Assembly (NCBI GenBank): GCA_963838155.1
Contig: CAWIQE010000002.1
Coordinates: 556,213 to 620,212, forward strand
Source of the DNA: Pararhizobium_B sp963838155
GTDB taxonomy: Bacteria; Pseudomonadota; Alphaproteobacteria; Rhizobiales; Rhizobiaceae
Direction: 5' to 3'
DNA length: 64,000 nucleotides
Both the position numbers and the translations under genes were made by a program. A model generated the notes under the pieces. That model saw only the letters and a list, made by a program, of their open reading frames with translations, had not been told where the DNA came from and searched no databases. Positions 1-8,777 of this stretch are shown one piece after another. How positions within the stretch are numbered: position 1 is the first letter of the stretch; each line of letters starts with the position of its first letter.

Positions 1-273
1 CAGGCGGATGTCGCGCGCGAGGTCGGCGTCGGAGACGTCGATCGACTCGTTCTGGCAAACGAGGCAGCGCAGCCTCGCCGAGATCTCGCGCGCGCGCTTT
101 TCAAGCGCGGGGTTCTTCAGCATCTCGTCCGGGTTGACCGCTAGCGCCGGGGCGAGGCCCGCGGCGAACAGGAGCCAGACGGCGGCGGCGCCGAGGACGA
201 TCCGTCCCGCGATGCCGCGATCGGCGCGTTGCCGGCGCGAAGGCTTGCCGCGGGCCTCAGAGCCTCGGGGAAT
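1..273 (-). CDS. ccmH: Cytochrome c maturation protein CcmH (CycL), partial, no canonical start codon
   Basis: CcmH is the membrane-anchored periplasmic thioredoxin-like subunit that handles apocytochrome c thiols for the CcmF haem lyase. The visible part reads as a hydrophobic segment (residues VLGAAAVWLLFAAGLA), then VNPDEML, then the diagnostic LRCLVCQN motif with both redox cysteines and SIDVSDADLARDIR. The C-terminal part lies beyond the left edge. The reading frame has no ATG, GTG or TTG between the Met codon at 123 (inside the mature part, after the signal) and the upstream gene. The only candidate is an ATT at 273 behind an AGAGG. The foreign small gene just upstream probably replaced the original start region. 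Family is certain; whether the gene is still translated is not. Confidence 0.8.
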   Translation of the reverse strand, partial: MPRGSEARGKPSRRQRADRGIAGRIVLGAAAVWLLFAAGLAPALAVNPDEMLKNPALEKRAREISARLRCLVCQNESIDVSDADLARDIRL

Positions 274-628
274 GAGCCTCTTCGATCTCGGCGAACCTGT
301 CCCTGAATTCCCTGGTTCTCGCGCCCAGTTCGTTCCAGTCGTGGTTGAGCGTGACCGGCGCCCGCACATCGCCTTCGTGCCGGAAAATATCCCGGAACTC
401 CTGTATGAGAGGGCCGTGGCGCTCGAGATCGTACTGAAACGGATAGTCGGTCTCCCCCATATGGTAGTAGAACCAGACCTTGGGCGGCCGTTGCGCCGTG
501 GCCGTGGAAACGGAGTGGTTGCCGAGCGAGCCCTGCTGGACGGAGCCGGTGCCGCTTCCGGAGTTGGTTGCGACGTTCTGGACGAACGAGCTGGAATTGC
601 CGGAATTGCGATTGACCGCATCACCCAT
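257..628 (-). CDS. Small Met-Gly-Asp protein inserted between ccmF and ccmH
   Basis: 123 residues; start chosen at the ATG preceded by GGAGGAAAT. I do not recognise a domain. Residues 1-45 are almost free of charge and very rich in Asn, Ser, Gly and Thr (MGDAVNRNSGNSSS..), resembling the N-termini of the large Met-Gly-Asp proteins at 48.6-54.7 kb. The rest (WFYYHMGETDYPF.., HDWNELGARTREFRDRF) is compact and charged, and lacks the conserved core of the larger proteins. It has a 28-nt 5'UTR hairpin identical in its stems to that of the gene at 54717, and a weak copy of the shared promoter box. It sits inside the cytochrome c maturation operon, where no gene is expected. A small secreted effector is an inference only. 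Confidence 0.55.
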   Translation of the reverse strand: MGDAVNRNSGNSSSFVQNVATNSGSGTGSVQQGSLGNHSVSTATAQRPPKVWFYYHMGETDYPFQYDLERHGPLIQEFRDIFRHEGDVRAPVTLNHDWNELGARTREFRDRFAEIEEAHSPRL

Positions 629-665
629 GATAATTTCCTCCACAAACAATGAATCATTCCAAAAA

Positions 666-693
666 AGGTTGTATCTCTAAATAAATACAACCT
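666..693 (-). promoter_or_regulatory. 5'UTR hairpin upstream of the small Met-Gly-Asp gene
   Basis: AGGTTGT and ACAACCT form a perfect 7-bp stem around a 14-nt loop, 37 nt upstream of the start codon at 628 and just downstream of a GCTAAC -10-like element. The stem sequence, the loop length and the following GAA are the same as in the leader of the gene at 54717. Confidence 0.5.
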
Positions 694-702
694 GAAAGTG
701 TT

Positions 703-740
703 GTTAGCATTCGAGCGGACGGCTGTCAAACCCCGGCTTG
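703..740 (-). promoter_or_regulatory. Degenerate copy of the shared promoter box
   Basis: On the gene strand this reads GCCGGGGTTTGACAG, then 14 nt, then GCTAAC. The TGACAG half and the -10-like element match the boxes at 53305 and 54784, but the CTGTGCC half is poor (AGCCGG) and the spacing is 2-3 nt shorter. Confidence 0.3.
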
Positions 741-764
741 CCGCGCCGCCGGGACGACGGCCGG

Positions 765-2774
765 TCACAGCGCGTCCGCCTGCCGCGGCCCGGGTGCAGC
801 GTCCCGGGATCGCGGGCCACGCGCGCGGGCGGGCGCGCCGATGCGCAGGCGGCGGTCGGAGAGCGACGCGGCGCCGCCGGCGGCCATGATCACCGCGCCG
901 AGCCAGATGAGGACGACCCAGGACTTCCACCACAGCCGGACGACGCGGCCGCCGCCGTCCTCGGCGTCGCCGAGGGAGACGTAGAGCTGGCTGAAGCCGA
1001 AGGTGCGGATGCCGGCTTCCGTCGTCGGCTGCTTGCGGGCGAAGTAGAAGCGCTTGGCGGAATCGAGCCTGCGCACCACGTCGCCGCCGCCGTCGAGCAC
1101 GGAGAAGCGGCCGATGTCGGCGCGGAAGCCGCCGCCGGTCTCTGCCCGCATGCCGTCGAAGCGGACCCGGTAGCCGCCGACGTCCCTCGCCTCGCCGGCC
1201 TTCATGGTGGTGATCGTCTCGGTGGAGAAGGCCGTCGCCGCGACGATGCCGACGAGCGAGACGCCGAGGCCGAAATGGGCGAGCGTCGCGCCGAAGACCG
1301 AGCGCGGCAGGCCGCGCAGGCGCCGAACCGCGACGCCCGCCGCCACCTTGCCGAGGCCGGCGCGGCCGGCGAGGTCGACGAGCGCGCCGAGCATGACGTA
1401 GACGCCGAGCCCGATGCCGAGGGCGGGAAGCACCGGCGCGCCCGTCCTGAGCACGACGACGAGGAGTGCCGCGGCGAGCGCGGCGCCGACGGCGACGAAG
1501 AGCCGCTCTGCGGCCGCCCGCAGGTCGCCGCGCTTCCAGGCGAGGAGCGGCCCGAAGGGCACGGCGAAGAACAGGGGCACGATGAGCGGGCCGAAGGTCA
1601 GGTTGAAGAAGGGCGGGCCGACGGAGATCTTTTCCCCGGTCAGCGCCTCCAGCGCCAGCGGGTAGAGCGTGCCGACGAGCACGGTGGCGGCGGCCGTCGT
1701 CAGGAAGAGGTTGTTGAGCACCAGCGCGCCCTCGCGCGAGATCGGCGCGAACAGGCCGCCCTGCTTCAGCGTCGGCGCGCGCCAGGCGAAGAGCGCGAAG
1801 GCGCCGCCGATGAACAGCACGAGGATCGCCAGGATGAAGACGCCGCGGCGCGGATCGGTGGCGAAGGCGTGGACGGAGGTGAGCACGCCCGAGCGGACCA
1901 GGAAGGTGCCGAGCAGCGACAGCGAGAAGGTGAGGATGGCGAGCAGCACGGTCCAGATCTTCAGCGCCTCGCGCTTCTCCATGACGAGGGCGGAGTGGAG
2001 CAGCGCCGTGCCGGCGAGCCACGGCATGAAGGAGGCGTTCTCCACCGGGTCCCAGAACCACCAGCCGCCCCAGCCGAGCTCGTAGTAGGACCAGTAGGAG
2101 CCCATGGCGATGCCGAGCGTCAGGAAGGTCCAGGCGGCGAGCGCCCAGGGCCGGACCCAGCGCGCCCAGGCGGCGTCGATGCGCCCGTCGATCAGCGCGG
2201 CGATGGCGAAGGAGAAGGTGATGGAGAAGCCGACATAGCCGAGATAGAGCATCGGCGGATGCACGGCGAGGCCGAAATCCTGCAGGATCGGGTTGAGGTC
2301 CTGCCCCTCGATCGGCGCCGGGTCGAGGCGGAGGAACGGGTTGGAGGTGACGAGGATGAAGACGAGGAAGGCGCTCGCGATCCAGGCCTGGACGCCGAGG
2401 ACGTTCGCCCGCAGCGTGTCGGGCAGGTTGCCGGAGAAGAGCGCCACCAGGGCGCCGAAGAAGGCGAGGATGAGCACCCACAGCATCATCGAGCCTTCGT
2501 GGTTTCCCCATACGCCCGTGAACTTGTAGAGGAGCGGCATCATCGAGTGCGAGTTCTGCCAGACGTTGAGGACCGAGAAGTCGGAGCGCACATAGGCCAG
2601 GGTGAGGACGGCGAAGGCGCCGGCGACGAGCGCGAAGGTGGCGAGGGCGGCGACCGGGGCGACGCCCATCAGCGCGGCGTCGCCGCGGCGCGCGCCGAGG
2701 ATCGGCAGGCTCGCCTGCAGGAGCGCGGTGGCGAGCGCCAGGATCAGCGCGAAATGTCCGAGTTCGACGATCAT
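765..2774 (-). CDS. ccmF: Haem lyase CcmF (CycK)
   Basis: 669 residues, the normal length for CcmF, the integral membrane haem lyase that attaches haem to CXXCH apocytochromes in the periplasm. About 13-15 hydrophobic segments run through the protein. The tryptophan-rich WWD motif is at about residues 230-250 (WGGWWFWDPVENASF), and the conserved GxWGNHEGSMMLW is near residue 90. The large periplasmic domain precedes the last membrane segment. It starts 19 nt after ccmE. The short Pro/Arg-rich tail ending GPRQADAL is unremarkable. In other rhizobia ccmH follows directly; here a foreign small gene intervenes. Confidence 0.97.
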   Translation of the reverse strand: MIVELGHFALILALATALLQASLPILGARRGDAALMGVAPVAALATFALVAGAFAVLTLAYVRSDFSVLNVWQNSHSMMPLLYKFTGVWGNHEGSMMLWVLILAFFGALVALFSGNLPDTLRANVLGVQAWIASAFLVFILVTSNPFLRLDPAPIEGQDLNPILQDFGLAVHPPMLYLGYVGFSITFSFAIAALIDGRIDAAWARWVRPWALAAWTFLTLGIAMGSYWSYYELGWGGWWFWDPVENASFMPWLAGTALLHSALVMEKREALKIWTVLLAILTFSLSLLGTFLVRSGVLTSVHAFATDPRRGVFILAILVLFIGGAFALFAWRAPTLKQGGLFAPISREGALVLNNLFLTTAAATVLVGTLYPLALEALTGEKISVGPPFFNLTFGPLIVPLFFAVPFGPLLAWKRGDLRAAAERLFVAVGAALAAALLVVVLRTGAPVLPALGIGLGVYVMLGALVDLAGRAGLGKVAAGVAVRRLRGLPRSVFGATLAHFGLGVSLVGIVAATAFSTETITTMKAGEARDVGGYRVRFDGMRAETGGGFRADIGRFSVLDGGGDVVRRLDSAKRFYFARKQPTTEAGIRTFGFSQLYVSLGDAEDGGGRVVRLWWKSWVVLIWLGAVIMAAGGAASLSDRRLRIGAPARARGPRSRDAAPGPRQADAL

Positions 2775-2793
2775 GCCGCCCGCCTCCTTCCGT

Positions 2794-3276
2794 TCACGGT
2801 TTCGCCGTCCCGGACGCCGCGCGGCCTGCCGCCGTCTGGGTGTCTCCGTACCATTCGCCCTTCTCCTTGAGCGCGTCGGCGACCTCCTTCGGCATGTACT
2901 TCTCGTCGTGCTTGGCGAGCACGGTGTCGGCGACGAAGGTATCGCCGCCGCCCGCGAAGCTGCCTTCGGCGACCACCCCCTGCCCGGCGCGGAACAGGTC
3001 CGGCAGGATGCCTTCGTAGACCACCTTGACGGAATGCTTCCGGTCGGTGACCTCGAAGGAGACCGTCGTGCCCTTTCCGCGCACCACGGTGCCCGGCTCG
3101 ACCAGCCCGCCGAGGCGGATGCGGGTCGCCGGTCCCGGCCGCTCGGCGACGAGTTCGCTCGGCGTGCGGAAGAAGGCGATGTCGCTCGACAGCGCGAACA
3201 TGACGAGCAGCACCGCCAGCGCCACGAAGCCCATCCCTCCGGCGACCAGAACCAGCCGCTTGCGCTTGCGCGTCAT
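2794..3276 (-). CDS. ccmE: Haem chaperone CcmE (CycJ)
   Basis: 160 residues. CcmE binds haem covalently in the periplasm and hands it to CcmF/CcmH. It has an N-terminal membrane anchor (residues 8-28), an OB-fold domain with GGLVEPGTVVRG, and the haem-binding HxxxY motif (LAKHDEKYMPKE) near the C-terminus. The start ATG overlaps the stop of ccmI by four bases (ATGA), which fixes the start and shows translational coupling. Confidence 0.97.
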   Translation of the reverse strand: MTRKRKRLVLVAGGMGFVALAVLLVMFALSSDIAFFRTPSELVAERPGPATRIRLGGLVEPGTVVRGKGTTVSFEVTDRKHSVKVVYEGILPDLFRAGQGVVAEGSFAGGGDTFVADTVLAKHDEKYMPKEVADALKEKGEWYGDTQTAAGRAASGTAKP

Positions 3277-4430
3277 TGCGTCGCCTCCTTGCCGCCGACG
3301 CCGAGGTCCCCGGCGAGCGCGGTCAGTTCCTTGCCGCCGTCGCTCGACGCGGGGAACGCCTCGAGCGCGCGCGCCAGCGCGGCCCTGGCCTTCGCCGGTT
3401 CGCCGAGTACCATGTAGGAGCGCACGAGCCGCTTCCAACCCGCCAGGTCGTCCGGCTTGCGGGAGAGCTCGGCGTCGAGGCGCGAGACCATGCCGCGGAT
3501 CATCGTCATGCGGTCGCCGGCGCTCATGTTTCCGGCGGCGGCCATCTGCTCCGGCGTCGGGCCCTTGGCGGGCGCAGCCCCGGTCGCGGGCTTCTCGGCC
3601 GGCGCGGCGCCGAGGGCGGCGATCTCGCGCTTGACGGCGGGCAGCCACGGCGCGTCGGCGGGCGCCGTCCGGGCGAGGTCCCGGAAGGCCTTCAGGGCGT
3701 CGCCGGTCTTGCCCTCCTCGGCCATCTGCACGGCGAGATAGTAGCGCGCCCGCGGATTGCCGGGCTCCAGCTTCAGCGCCCGGTGGAAGGCATCGGCGGC
3801 GGTCTCGTCGACCGTTCCGCCGTTCTGCATCATCAGCGCCTCGCCGAGGCCGGCCTCGCGCTGCGCGGTCGGGCCGAGGATCCGGATGGCGTTGCCGTAG
3901 GCGATGACGGCGTCCTGGACGCGGCCGGTGCGGAAATAGATCGGCGCCAGCACGTCCCAGCCGCGGCCGTCGCCGGGATCGGCGCTGAGGTGCGCCTCCG
4001 CCTTGCCGACCAGCGAGGCGAGCGCCGGATCGCCGCCGGGACCGGCCTCGCGGGCCGACAGCGGCTCCGACGGGAGGCCGGGACTGCCGAGGCGCAGATA
4101 GGCGCCGAGGGCGAGCGCGGGAACGAGCACGACGACGATGGCGGAAGCCACGCGCCGCAGGCCGGGCGCGGAGGCGGCGGCCTCGCCGGCGCGGCGCTCC
4201 CCGGCGGCCTTCAGGAGACGGCGGGCGATCTCCGCGCGCGCGCTCTCGGCCTCCGCGCCGCCGAGGCTGCCGGTCTCGACGTCGCGGTCGAGCTCGGCCA
4301 GCTGGTCGCGATAGACCGCCTCGTCATGGGCGGCGGCATCGGCGCGCGGCATGCGGCCGCGCGACAGCGGATAAAGAACCGCCGCCGTGACCATCGCCGT
4401 CAGGACCGCTGCGAGACACCAGAAAAGCAT
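3273..4430 (-). CDS. ccmI: Cytochrome c maturation protein CcmI (CycH)
   Basis: 385 residues. CcmI is the apocytochrome c chaperone of the haem ligation complex. Two membrane segments (residues 1-20 and about 95-115) flank the cytoplasmic loop that contains AVYRDQLAELDRDVETGSL. The periplasmic part is a TPR domain (GWDVLAPIYFRTGRVQDAVIAY..; PGNPRARYYLAVQMAEEGKTGDAL..). It is the first gene of ccmI-ccmE-ccmF-ccmH and overlaps ccmE by four bases. Confidence 0.95.
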   Translation of the reverse strand: MLFWCLAAVLTAMVTAAVLYPLSRGRMPRADAAAHDEAVYRDQLAELDRDVETGSLGGAEAESARAEIARRLLKAAGERRAGEAAASAPGLRRVASAIVVVLVPALALGAYLRLGSPGLPSEPLSAREAGPGGDPALASLVGKAEAHLSADPGDGRGWDVLAPIYFRTGRVQDAVIAYGNAIRILGPTAQREAGLGEALMMQNGGTVDETAADAFHRALKLEPGNPRARYYLAVQMAEEGKTGDALKAFRDLARTAPADAPWLPAVKREIAALGAAPAEKPATGAAPAKGPTPEQMAAAGNMSAGDRMTMIRGMVSRLDAELSRKPDDLAGWKRLVRSYMVLGEPAKARAALARALEAFPASSDGGKELTALAGDLGVGGKEATQ

Positions 4431-4522
4431 CAGGTTTCAATAGCCGAAGAGAGATGCATCGCCAAACCCTATCGACGCGTCGCCACGTCACACGCCGTCC
4501 CGGAGCCTCGGAAAGCGGAAAC

Positions 4523-4626
4523 CTAGAGCGTGTCCGCGCTTCACGGAATCGCGGACACGCTCTATCTCTTTGTTTTCACGCGCTTCCGGACGGAAAACCG
4601 GTTCCACTTTTCCTGGAAGCGCTCTA
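4523..4626. repeat. RIME-type palindromic repeat, two-palindrome form
   Basis: Two inverted repeats lie in tandem between CTAG ends: AGAGCGTGTCCGCG / CGCGGACACGCTCT, and GCGCTTCCGGACGG / a matching CCTGGAAGCGC arm. This layout is that of the Rhizobium intergenic mosaic elements. The right-hand CTAG supplies the stop codon of the lipoprotein gene at 4624. Confidence 0.8.
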
Positions 4627-5079
4627 GCTCAGCGGCGTCCAGGCGCCGTCCTTGCTGCGGCAGGCGGCGCCGCGCGCTTCCTGCTTGGTGCCGTTGATCG
4701 TGACGGTGTGGGTGTATTGCCGGCAGTTCTGCGAACCAACCTGGTAGGGCGCGGCGGCGACCACGCTTCCGGAGACGGTGCCGTCGGGATCCTGCCAGGT
4801 CACGGGCTTGCCGCCGGGCGTGTCCTCCAGGGCGCGGTATTCGGCCTCGAGCGCCAGCCGCCTGTCGGAGGCGGAGAGCTCGGAGCCGATCTTCTTGCCG
4901 ATGATGCCGCCGTCGAGGCGGCCGATCAGGTCCGACGGGCCCGCCGACGCAGGCGGCCGCGCGGCCTGCGAATCGCTGCGCACCGCGTGGCGCGCGGGCG
5001 GACGCATGGACGAGCAGCCGGAAAGGGCCAGCGCGGAGGCGAGGAGAACGGCGGAAAAAGCCTTGGGAAACGCCTTCAT
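4624..5079 (-). CDS. Outer-membrane lipoprotein, surface-antigen type
   Basis: 151 residues with a lipoprotein signal peptide (MKAFPKAFSAVLLASALALSGC; lipobox LSGC, lipidated Cys about 22). A short glycine-rich stretch (LDGGIIGKKIG) is followed by the domain seen in alphaproteobacterial surface antigens, with NCRQYTHTVTINGTKQEARGAACR and a terminal DGAW. This matches the family of small outer-membrane lipoproteins related to the rickettsial 17-kDa antigen. It is a stand-alone gene whose TAG stop is the edge of a RIME repeat, so the native C-terminus may have been slightly altered. Confidence 0.8.
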   Translation of the reverse strand: MKAFPKAFSAVLLASALALSGCSSMRPPARHAVRSDSQAARPPASAGPSDLIGRLDGGIIGKKIGSELSASDRRLALEAEYRALEDTPGGKPVTWQDPDGTVSGSVVAAAPYQVGSQNCRQYTHTVTINGTKQEARGAACRSKDGAWTPLS

Positions 5080-5265
5080 GACGGAATTCGACCCCTGGTG
5101 CGAATGGTGGACGGTTTTACCGGTTCGACGAGCCGCTTACCACCGCCCGGCCGCAATTACCACCGGTGCCGGGCGATGGTGCGGAAATCGCGCGGACAGG
5201 CCGCAGGACGACGCGGGGCCGCGGGGGGACGGGCTCTCCGGCGGAGCGTCATTGCGGGCGCCGCG

Positions 5266-6039
5266 CTACACTGTCTTGCCGAGCGCTTCGCGCGCGATGC
5301 GTGCGATCGCCGCCTCCTCGTCTTCCCCGAAGATCGGAACCGTCGCGAGCCTGTTGGTCGCACGCCGGCGCAGCTCGTTCGGCACGGAATTGTCCCGCTC
5401 CAGCAAGGCGACGACCGACAGGTCGCGCTTGACCTCGTACAACGCCGTCTGGTGCAGGAATATCGCATCGTGCACCTTGCCGGGAGCGGTCGCGAAGAAA
5501 ATCGCGACGGGCGGGCGCGAGGGGGCCTCCACGACCATATCCGGCCTGACCTCGGACAGGCGCTCGTCGACGACCTCGTTTTCGCGGATCCGGGCGAGAT
5601 TCCCGAGCTTGGCCCGTATGCGCCCCGCCGCATCCTCCCTGAAGGTCGACGCCACCTTCTCCTGCGTGAGGAGAAGGAAATCGTTCATCCGGATCATCAG
5701 CCCGACAAAATCCAGCGCGCGGGCCGCCAGTTCGGATTTGGAGAACGCACGGGTTCTTATCGTCGCATCGGTGGCGTCGAAATAGGCGCCGCCGCGTTCG
5801 AGGAGGCTGTCGAGCGCGCGGCGGCGCGTATCGGTCTCGAAATCGACGCCGGCGCCTTCCAGCGTCGGTACGGTGGCGCCGTCGTCTTCGAGGTGCGCCA
5901 GGCCGTCTTCGCCGGTGACGACGTAGAATGCGATCCTGTCACCGTCGTCACGCCGGAACGCGGTTCCGACGGCGAGACCGGCGGGAACCTCGGTGACGGT
6001 GATATCGTTGCAAAACGCCTGGCAAAGCTCCGACTTCAT
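5266..6039 (-). CDS. DUF1828/DUF1829 domain protein
   Basis: 257 residues. The N-terminal part (CNDITVTEVPAGLAVGTAF.., LEDDGATVPTLEGAGVDF) matches DUF1828, and the C-terminal half (SEVRPDMVVEAPSRPPVAIFF.., ALYEVKRDLSVVALLERDN) matches DUF1829. No enzymatic function is established for these domains; they turn up in accessory regions, often with defence or toxin-antitoxin genes. The start is the ATG that overlaps the stop of the upstream gene by four bases, so the two form an operon. A longer in-frame start at 6084 is less likely. Confidence 0.75.
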   Translation of the reverse strand: MKSELCQAFCNDITVTEVPAGLAVGTAFRRDDGDRIAFYVVTGEDGLAHLEDDGATVPTLEGAGVDFETDTRRRALDSLLERGGAYFDATDATIRTRAFSKSELAARALDFVGLMIRMNDFLLLTQEKVASTFREDAAGRIRAKLGNLARIRENEVVDERLSEVRPDMVVEAPSRPPVAIFFATAPGKVHDAIFLHQTALYEVKRDLSVVALLERDNSVPNELRRRATNRLATVPIFGEDEEAAIARIAREALGKTV

Positions 6040-6530
6040 AGCATGCCTTCCGCACTGCGGATTCTGAATAGCGAGACTGCACAATTGAACGCCGTCTGCG
6101 CCGTCAACGGCGACTTGCGGAAACTGAAGCCGACGCGACGATGGAACGCGCCGGCGGCCGGTATCCGCCTCGCGCCGAACCGGGTCGCGGCCGGATCGAT
6201 CATCGCTAGATCATCGCAGCGCGCATGGCAATGCCATCCCGGCTCGCTCGCGTGGTATTCGTAGTCGCACAGGGCTTTCGTTTCGCCGTTGGCGGTAACG
6301 CCGAAACGCGCCCGGAAGATCTGCTTGTAAGCGTTGAAGATCAGGAGCACGCGACACTGGTGCCCGGCGGCATCGAATCGGATGATGCGCCACTGGTAGA
6401 GCGGGCCGTACTTGTAGGCCTTCGATTTCGCACGGCGCGAAGGCCATTGCGAACGCGGGATTTCCCCTTTCCTCCACTCGCCCGTATCGACCGAGGATTT
6501 GGGTGCCGAGATCAGCGCTCTGAGGTTCAT
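6036..6530 (-). CDS. Unrecognised partner of the DUF1828/1829 gene
   Basis: 164 residues; start ATG (MNLRALISAP) behind AAGGGC. It contains no membrane segment or signal. The middle is dense in aromatic residues (YKYGPLYQWRIIRFDAAGHQCRVLLIFNAYKQIFRARFG), then a Cys/His cluster (CDYEYHASEPGWHCHARCD). I do not recognise the family. The four-base overlap with the DUF1828/1829 gene suggests the two work as a pair. Confidence 0.6.
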   Translation of the reverse strand: MNLRALISAPKSSVDTGEWRKGEIPRSQWPSRRAKSKAYKYGPLYQWRIIRFDAAGHQCRVLLIFNAYKQIFRARFGVTANGETKALCDYEYHASEPGWHCHARCDDLAMIDPAATRFGARRIPAAGAFHRRVGFSFRKSPLTAQTAFNCAVSLFRIRSAEGML

Positions 6531-6653
6531 GCCCTTGCCAATAGAGCAAAAGCAGGCATGAGGCAGCACCCGATTCTTTGGGTACCAATGGTAGAAACGG
6601 CATCGCGCGGTTCGCCGATAGCGGGCGGCGGCGGAGCAGCTCCTGCCGGCCGT

Positions 6654-8039
6654 TCACCCCCGCCCCGCCTCCGGCAGTTCGAGGGCGGCGCGGAGGCCTC
6701 CGAGGGGGCTTCGGTCGAGGGCGAGGCTTCCCTGGTATTCCTTGACGATCTCGGAGACGATGGACAGGCCGAGCCCGGTTCCGGGCTTGGTTTCGTCGAG
6801 CCGGCTGCCGCGCTTCAGCGCTTCGGCGATCTGGTCCGCGTCGAGGCCCTTGCCGTCGTCCTCGATGACGACGGCGAGGCGCGCGCGCCCGCCGTCGGAG
6901 CCGTCGGCCGCCGCAGGGGAAACGGTCACCGACACCCGGGCGGCGGCGAACTTGGCGGCGTTGTCGAGCAGGTTGCCGACGATCTCCTCGGCGTCGTGCT
7001 CTTCCATGGCGAGCGCCGGGACGCCGGCCGGGACGGCGACCTCGAAGGCGATCTCCGGATGGAGGCGCCGCATGACGCGCACCAGCCGTTCGACCACCGG
7101 GGCGATGTCGGTGCGCGCCAGCGCCGAGGCGCTCTGGGCGGCGATGCGGGCGCGGTCGAGATAGGTCTGCACCTGCGCCTGCATGGTGCCGACCTGCTGG
7201 CCGATCAGGCGCGCGGGCCCCTCGTCGAGCCGGCGCGCCTCGTTGAGGAGGACGGCGATCGGGGTCTTCAGCGAATGGGCGAGATTGCCGACCTGGGTGC
7301 GGGCGCGCTCGACGATGCGCCGGTTGGCGTCGATGAGCGCGTTGACCTCGCCGGCGAGCGGCGCGATCTCGCGCGGAAAGTCGCCGCGCAGGGCGTCGCT
7401 CCTGCCGGCGCGGATGTCCTCCAGCGCCCGGCGCACCCGCTCCAGCGGCCGCAGGCCGAGGACGATGGCGGCGGCGTTGACCAGCAGGCTGCCGAGCCCG
7501 AAGACGACGAAGACGAGGAAGACCTGCCGGTCGAAGCCCTGGATCTCCTCCTCGAGGCCGGCGCGGTTGCCGACGACGCGGAAGCGCGCGGCATGGCCGT
7601 CATTGTCGAGCAGCACCTCGGTCTCGGCGACCTCGACGGCGTTGCCGTAGGAATCGCGCTCGCGGTAGAAGCGTTCGTAGTGGTTGTCGAAGGGGTGGCC
7701 CTGCGTGCTGGCGACCGGCACGGTCCCGCCGCCGAGCGAGATCGAGGTCAGCGGTTCGGAGCGGAAGTCCCCGAGCGGCTGGACGATCCAGTACCAGCCG
7801 GTGTGGGGCTGGACGAAGTTGAGGTCGCCGAGTTCGGGGCGCCCCTCCAGGCGGCCGTCCTTGCCGACCGAGACGGAGTTGATGACGTTGTAGAGCTGGG
7901 CGCGCAGCAGGTCGGTGAAGGCGCGCTCGGCGCCCTGCCGGTAGAGATGCGAGATCACCAGCGCGATGACGACCAGCGCCACCGCGATCCAGACGCTGGT
8001 GACGAGCAGGACGCGGGAGGTGAGCGAGCGCGCGCTCAC
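6654..8039 (-). CDS. feuQ: Sensor histidine kinase, FeuQ-like
   Basis: 461 residues, orthodox membrane kinase. There are two membrane segments (about 10-32 and 172-195) around a periplasmic domain with NFVQPHTGWYWIVQPLG, then a HAMP-like linker, the H-box (NLAHSLKTPIAVLLNEA, His near 253), the N-box (NLLDNAAKFA) and the G-box (GTGLGLSIVSEI). With FeuP and the small periplasmic FeuN it matches the rhizobial feuNPQ operon, which in Sinorhizobium meliloti controls envelope functions such as cyclic glucan export. It starts inside the stop of feuP (ATGA). Kinase family is certain; the name rests on resemblance and gene order. Confidence 0.85.
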   Translation of the reverse strand: MSARSLTSRVLLVTSVWIAVALVVIALVISHLYRQGAERAFTDLLRAQLYNVINSVSVGKDGRLEGRPELGDLNFVQPHTGWYWIVQPLGDFRSEPLTSISLGGGTVPVASTQGHPFDNHYERFYRERDSYGNAVEVAETEVLLDNDGHAARFRVVGNRAGLEEEIQGFDRQVFLVFVVFGLGSLLVNAAAIVLGLRPLERVRRALEDIRAGRSDALRGDFPREIAPLAGEVNALIDANRRIVERARTQVGNLAHSLKTPIAVLLNEARRLDEGPARLIGQQVGTMQAQVQTYLDRARIAAQSASALARTDIAPVVERLVRVMRRLHPEIAFEVAVPAGVPALAMEEHDAEEIVGNLLDNAAKFAAARVSVTVSPAAADGSDGGRARLAVVIEDDGKGLDADQIAEALKRGSRLDETKPGTGLGLSIVSEIVKEYQGSLALDRSPLGGLRAALELPEAGRG

Positions 8040-8710
8040 GCGCCCTCGTCGGCGGGTGCGTGCATGCGGTAGCCGAGGCCGCGCACGGTCTCGATCAGGT
8101 CGACGCCCATCTTGCGGCGCAGCCGCCCGACGAAGACCTCGATCGTGTTGGAATCGCGGTCGAAATCCTGGTCGTACATGTGCTCCACCAGCTCCGTGCG
8201 CGAGACCACCTCGTCCATGTGGTGCATGAGATAGGACAGGAGCCGGAACTCGTGCGAGGTGAGCTTGAGGGGCGCGCCGTCGACGGTCGCGCGGGCCGCC
8301 TTGGTGTCGAGGCGGACGGGGCCGCAGGCGATCTCGGAGCTGGCGTGGCCGGCGGCGCGGCGGATGAGCGCGCGCACGCGGGCGAGCACCTCCTCGATGT
8401 GGAAGGGCTTGGCGACGTAGTCGTCGGCGCCGGCGTCGATGCCGGAGACCTTGTCGCTCCAGCGGTCCCGGGCCGTGAGGATCAGCACCGGCACGGTGCG
8501 GCCGGCGGTGCGCCAGCGCTCCAGCACCGAGATGCCGTCCATTTCCGGCAGGCCGACATCCAGGATGACGGCGTCGTAGGGCTCCGTGTCGCCGAGAAAG
8601 TGCCCCTCCTCCCCGTCATGGGCGCGGTCGACCACGTAGCCGGCCTCCTCCAGCGCCTCGGTGAGCTGCCGGTTCAGGTCCCGGTCGTCCTCGACGACGA
8701 GTATGCGCAT
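8036..8710 (-). CDS. feuP: OmpR-type response regulator, FeuP-like
   Basis: 224 residues. The receiver domain has the acidic pair EDD at 7-9, phospho-acceptor Asp51 (ILDVGLPEMDG), the switch Thr in LTARDRWSDKV, and the Lys of VAKPFH. The C-terminal winged helix (SHEFRLLSYLMHHMDEVVSRTELVEHMYDQDFDRDSNTIEVFVGRLRRKMG) is the OmpR/PhoB DNA-binding domain. The sequence closely resembles rhizobial FeuP as I remember it. It overlaps feuQ by four bases and follows feuN by 67 nt. Confidence 0.85.
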   Translation of the reverse strand: MRILVVEDDRDLNRQLTEALEEAGYVVDRAHDGEEGHFLGDTEPYDAVILDVGLPEMDGISVLERWRTAGRTVPVLILTARDRWSDKVSGIDAGADDYVAKPFHIEEVLARVRALIRRAAGHASSEIACGPVRLDTKAARATVDGAPLKLTSHEFRLLSYLMHHMDEVVSRTELVEHMYDQDFDRDSNTIEVFVGRLRRKMGVDLIETVRGLGYRMHAPADEGA

Positions 8711-8777
8711 GCCGTACCTCCGGTTTGCCGCCGATTCGGCGACCGCGATTATAGCGCGACCGCCGCGGTGCCGGCAC

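Noticed and set aside
738..2870. Long plus-strand frame opposite ccmF
   Set aside because: It is antisense to an obvious ccmF, has Asp/Glu/Arg/Ala bias from GC-rich shadow reading, and no ribosome site.
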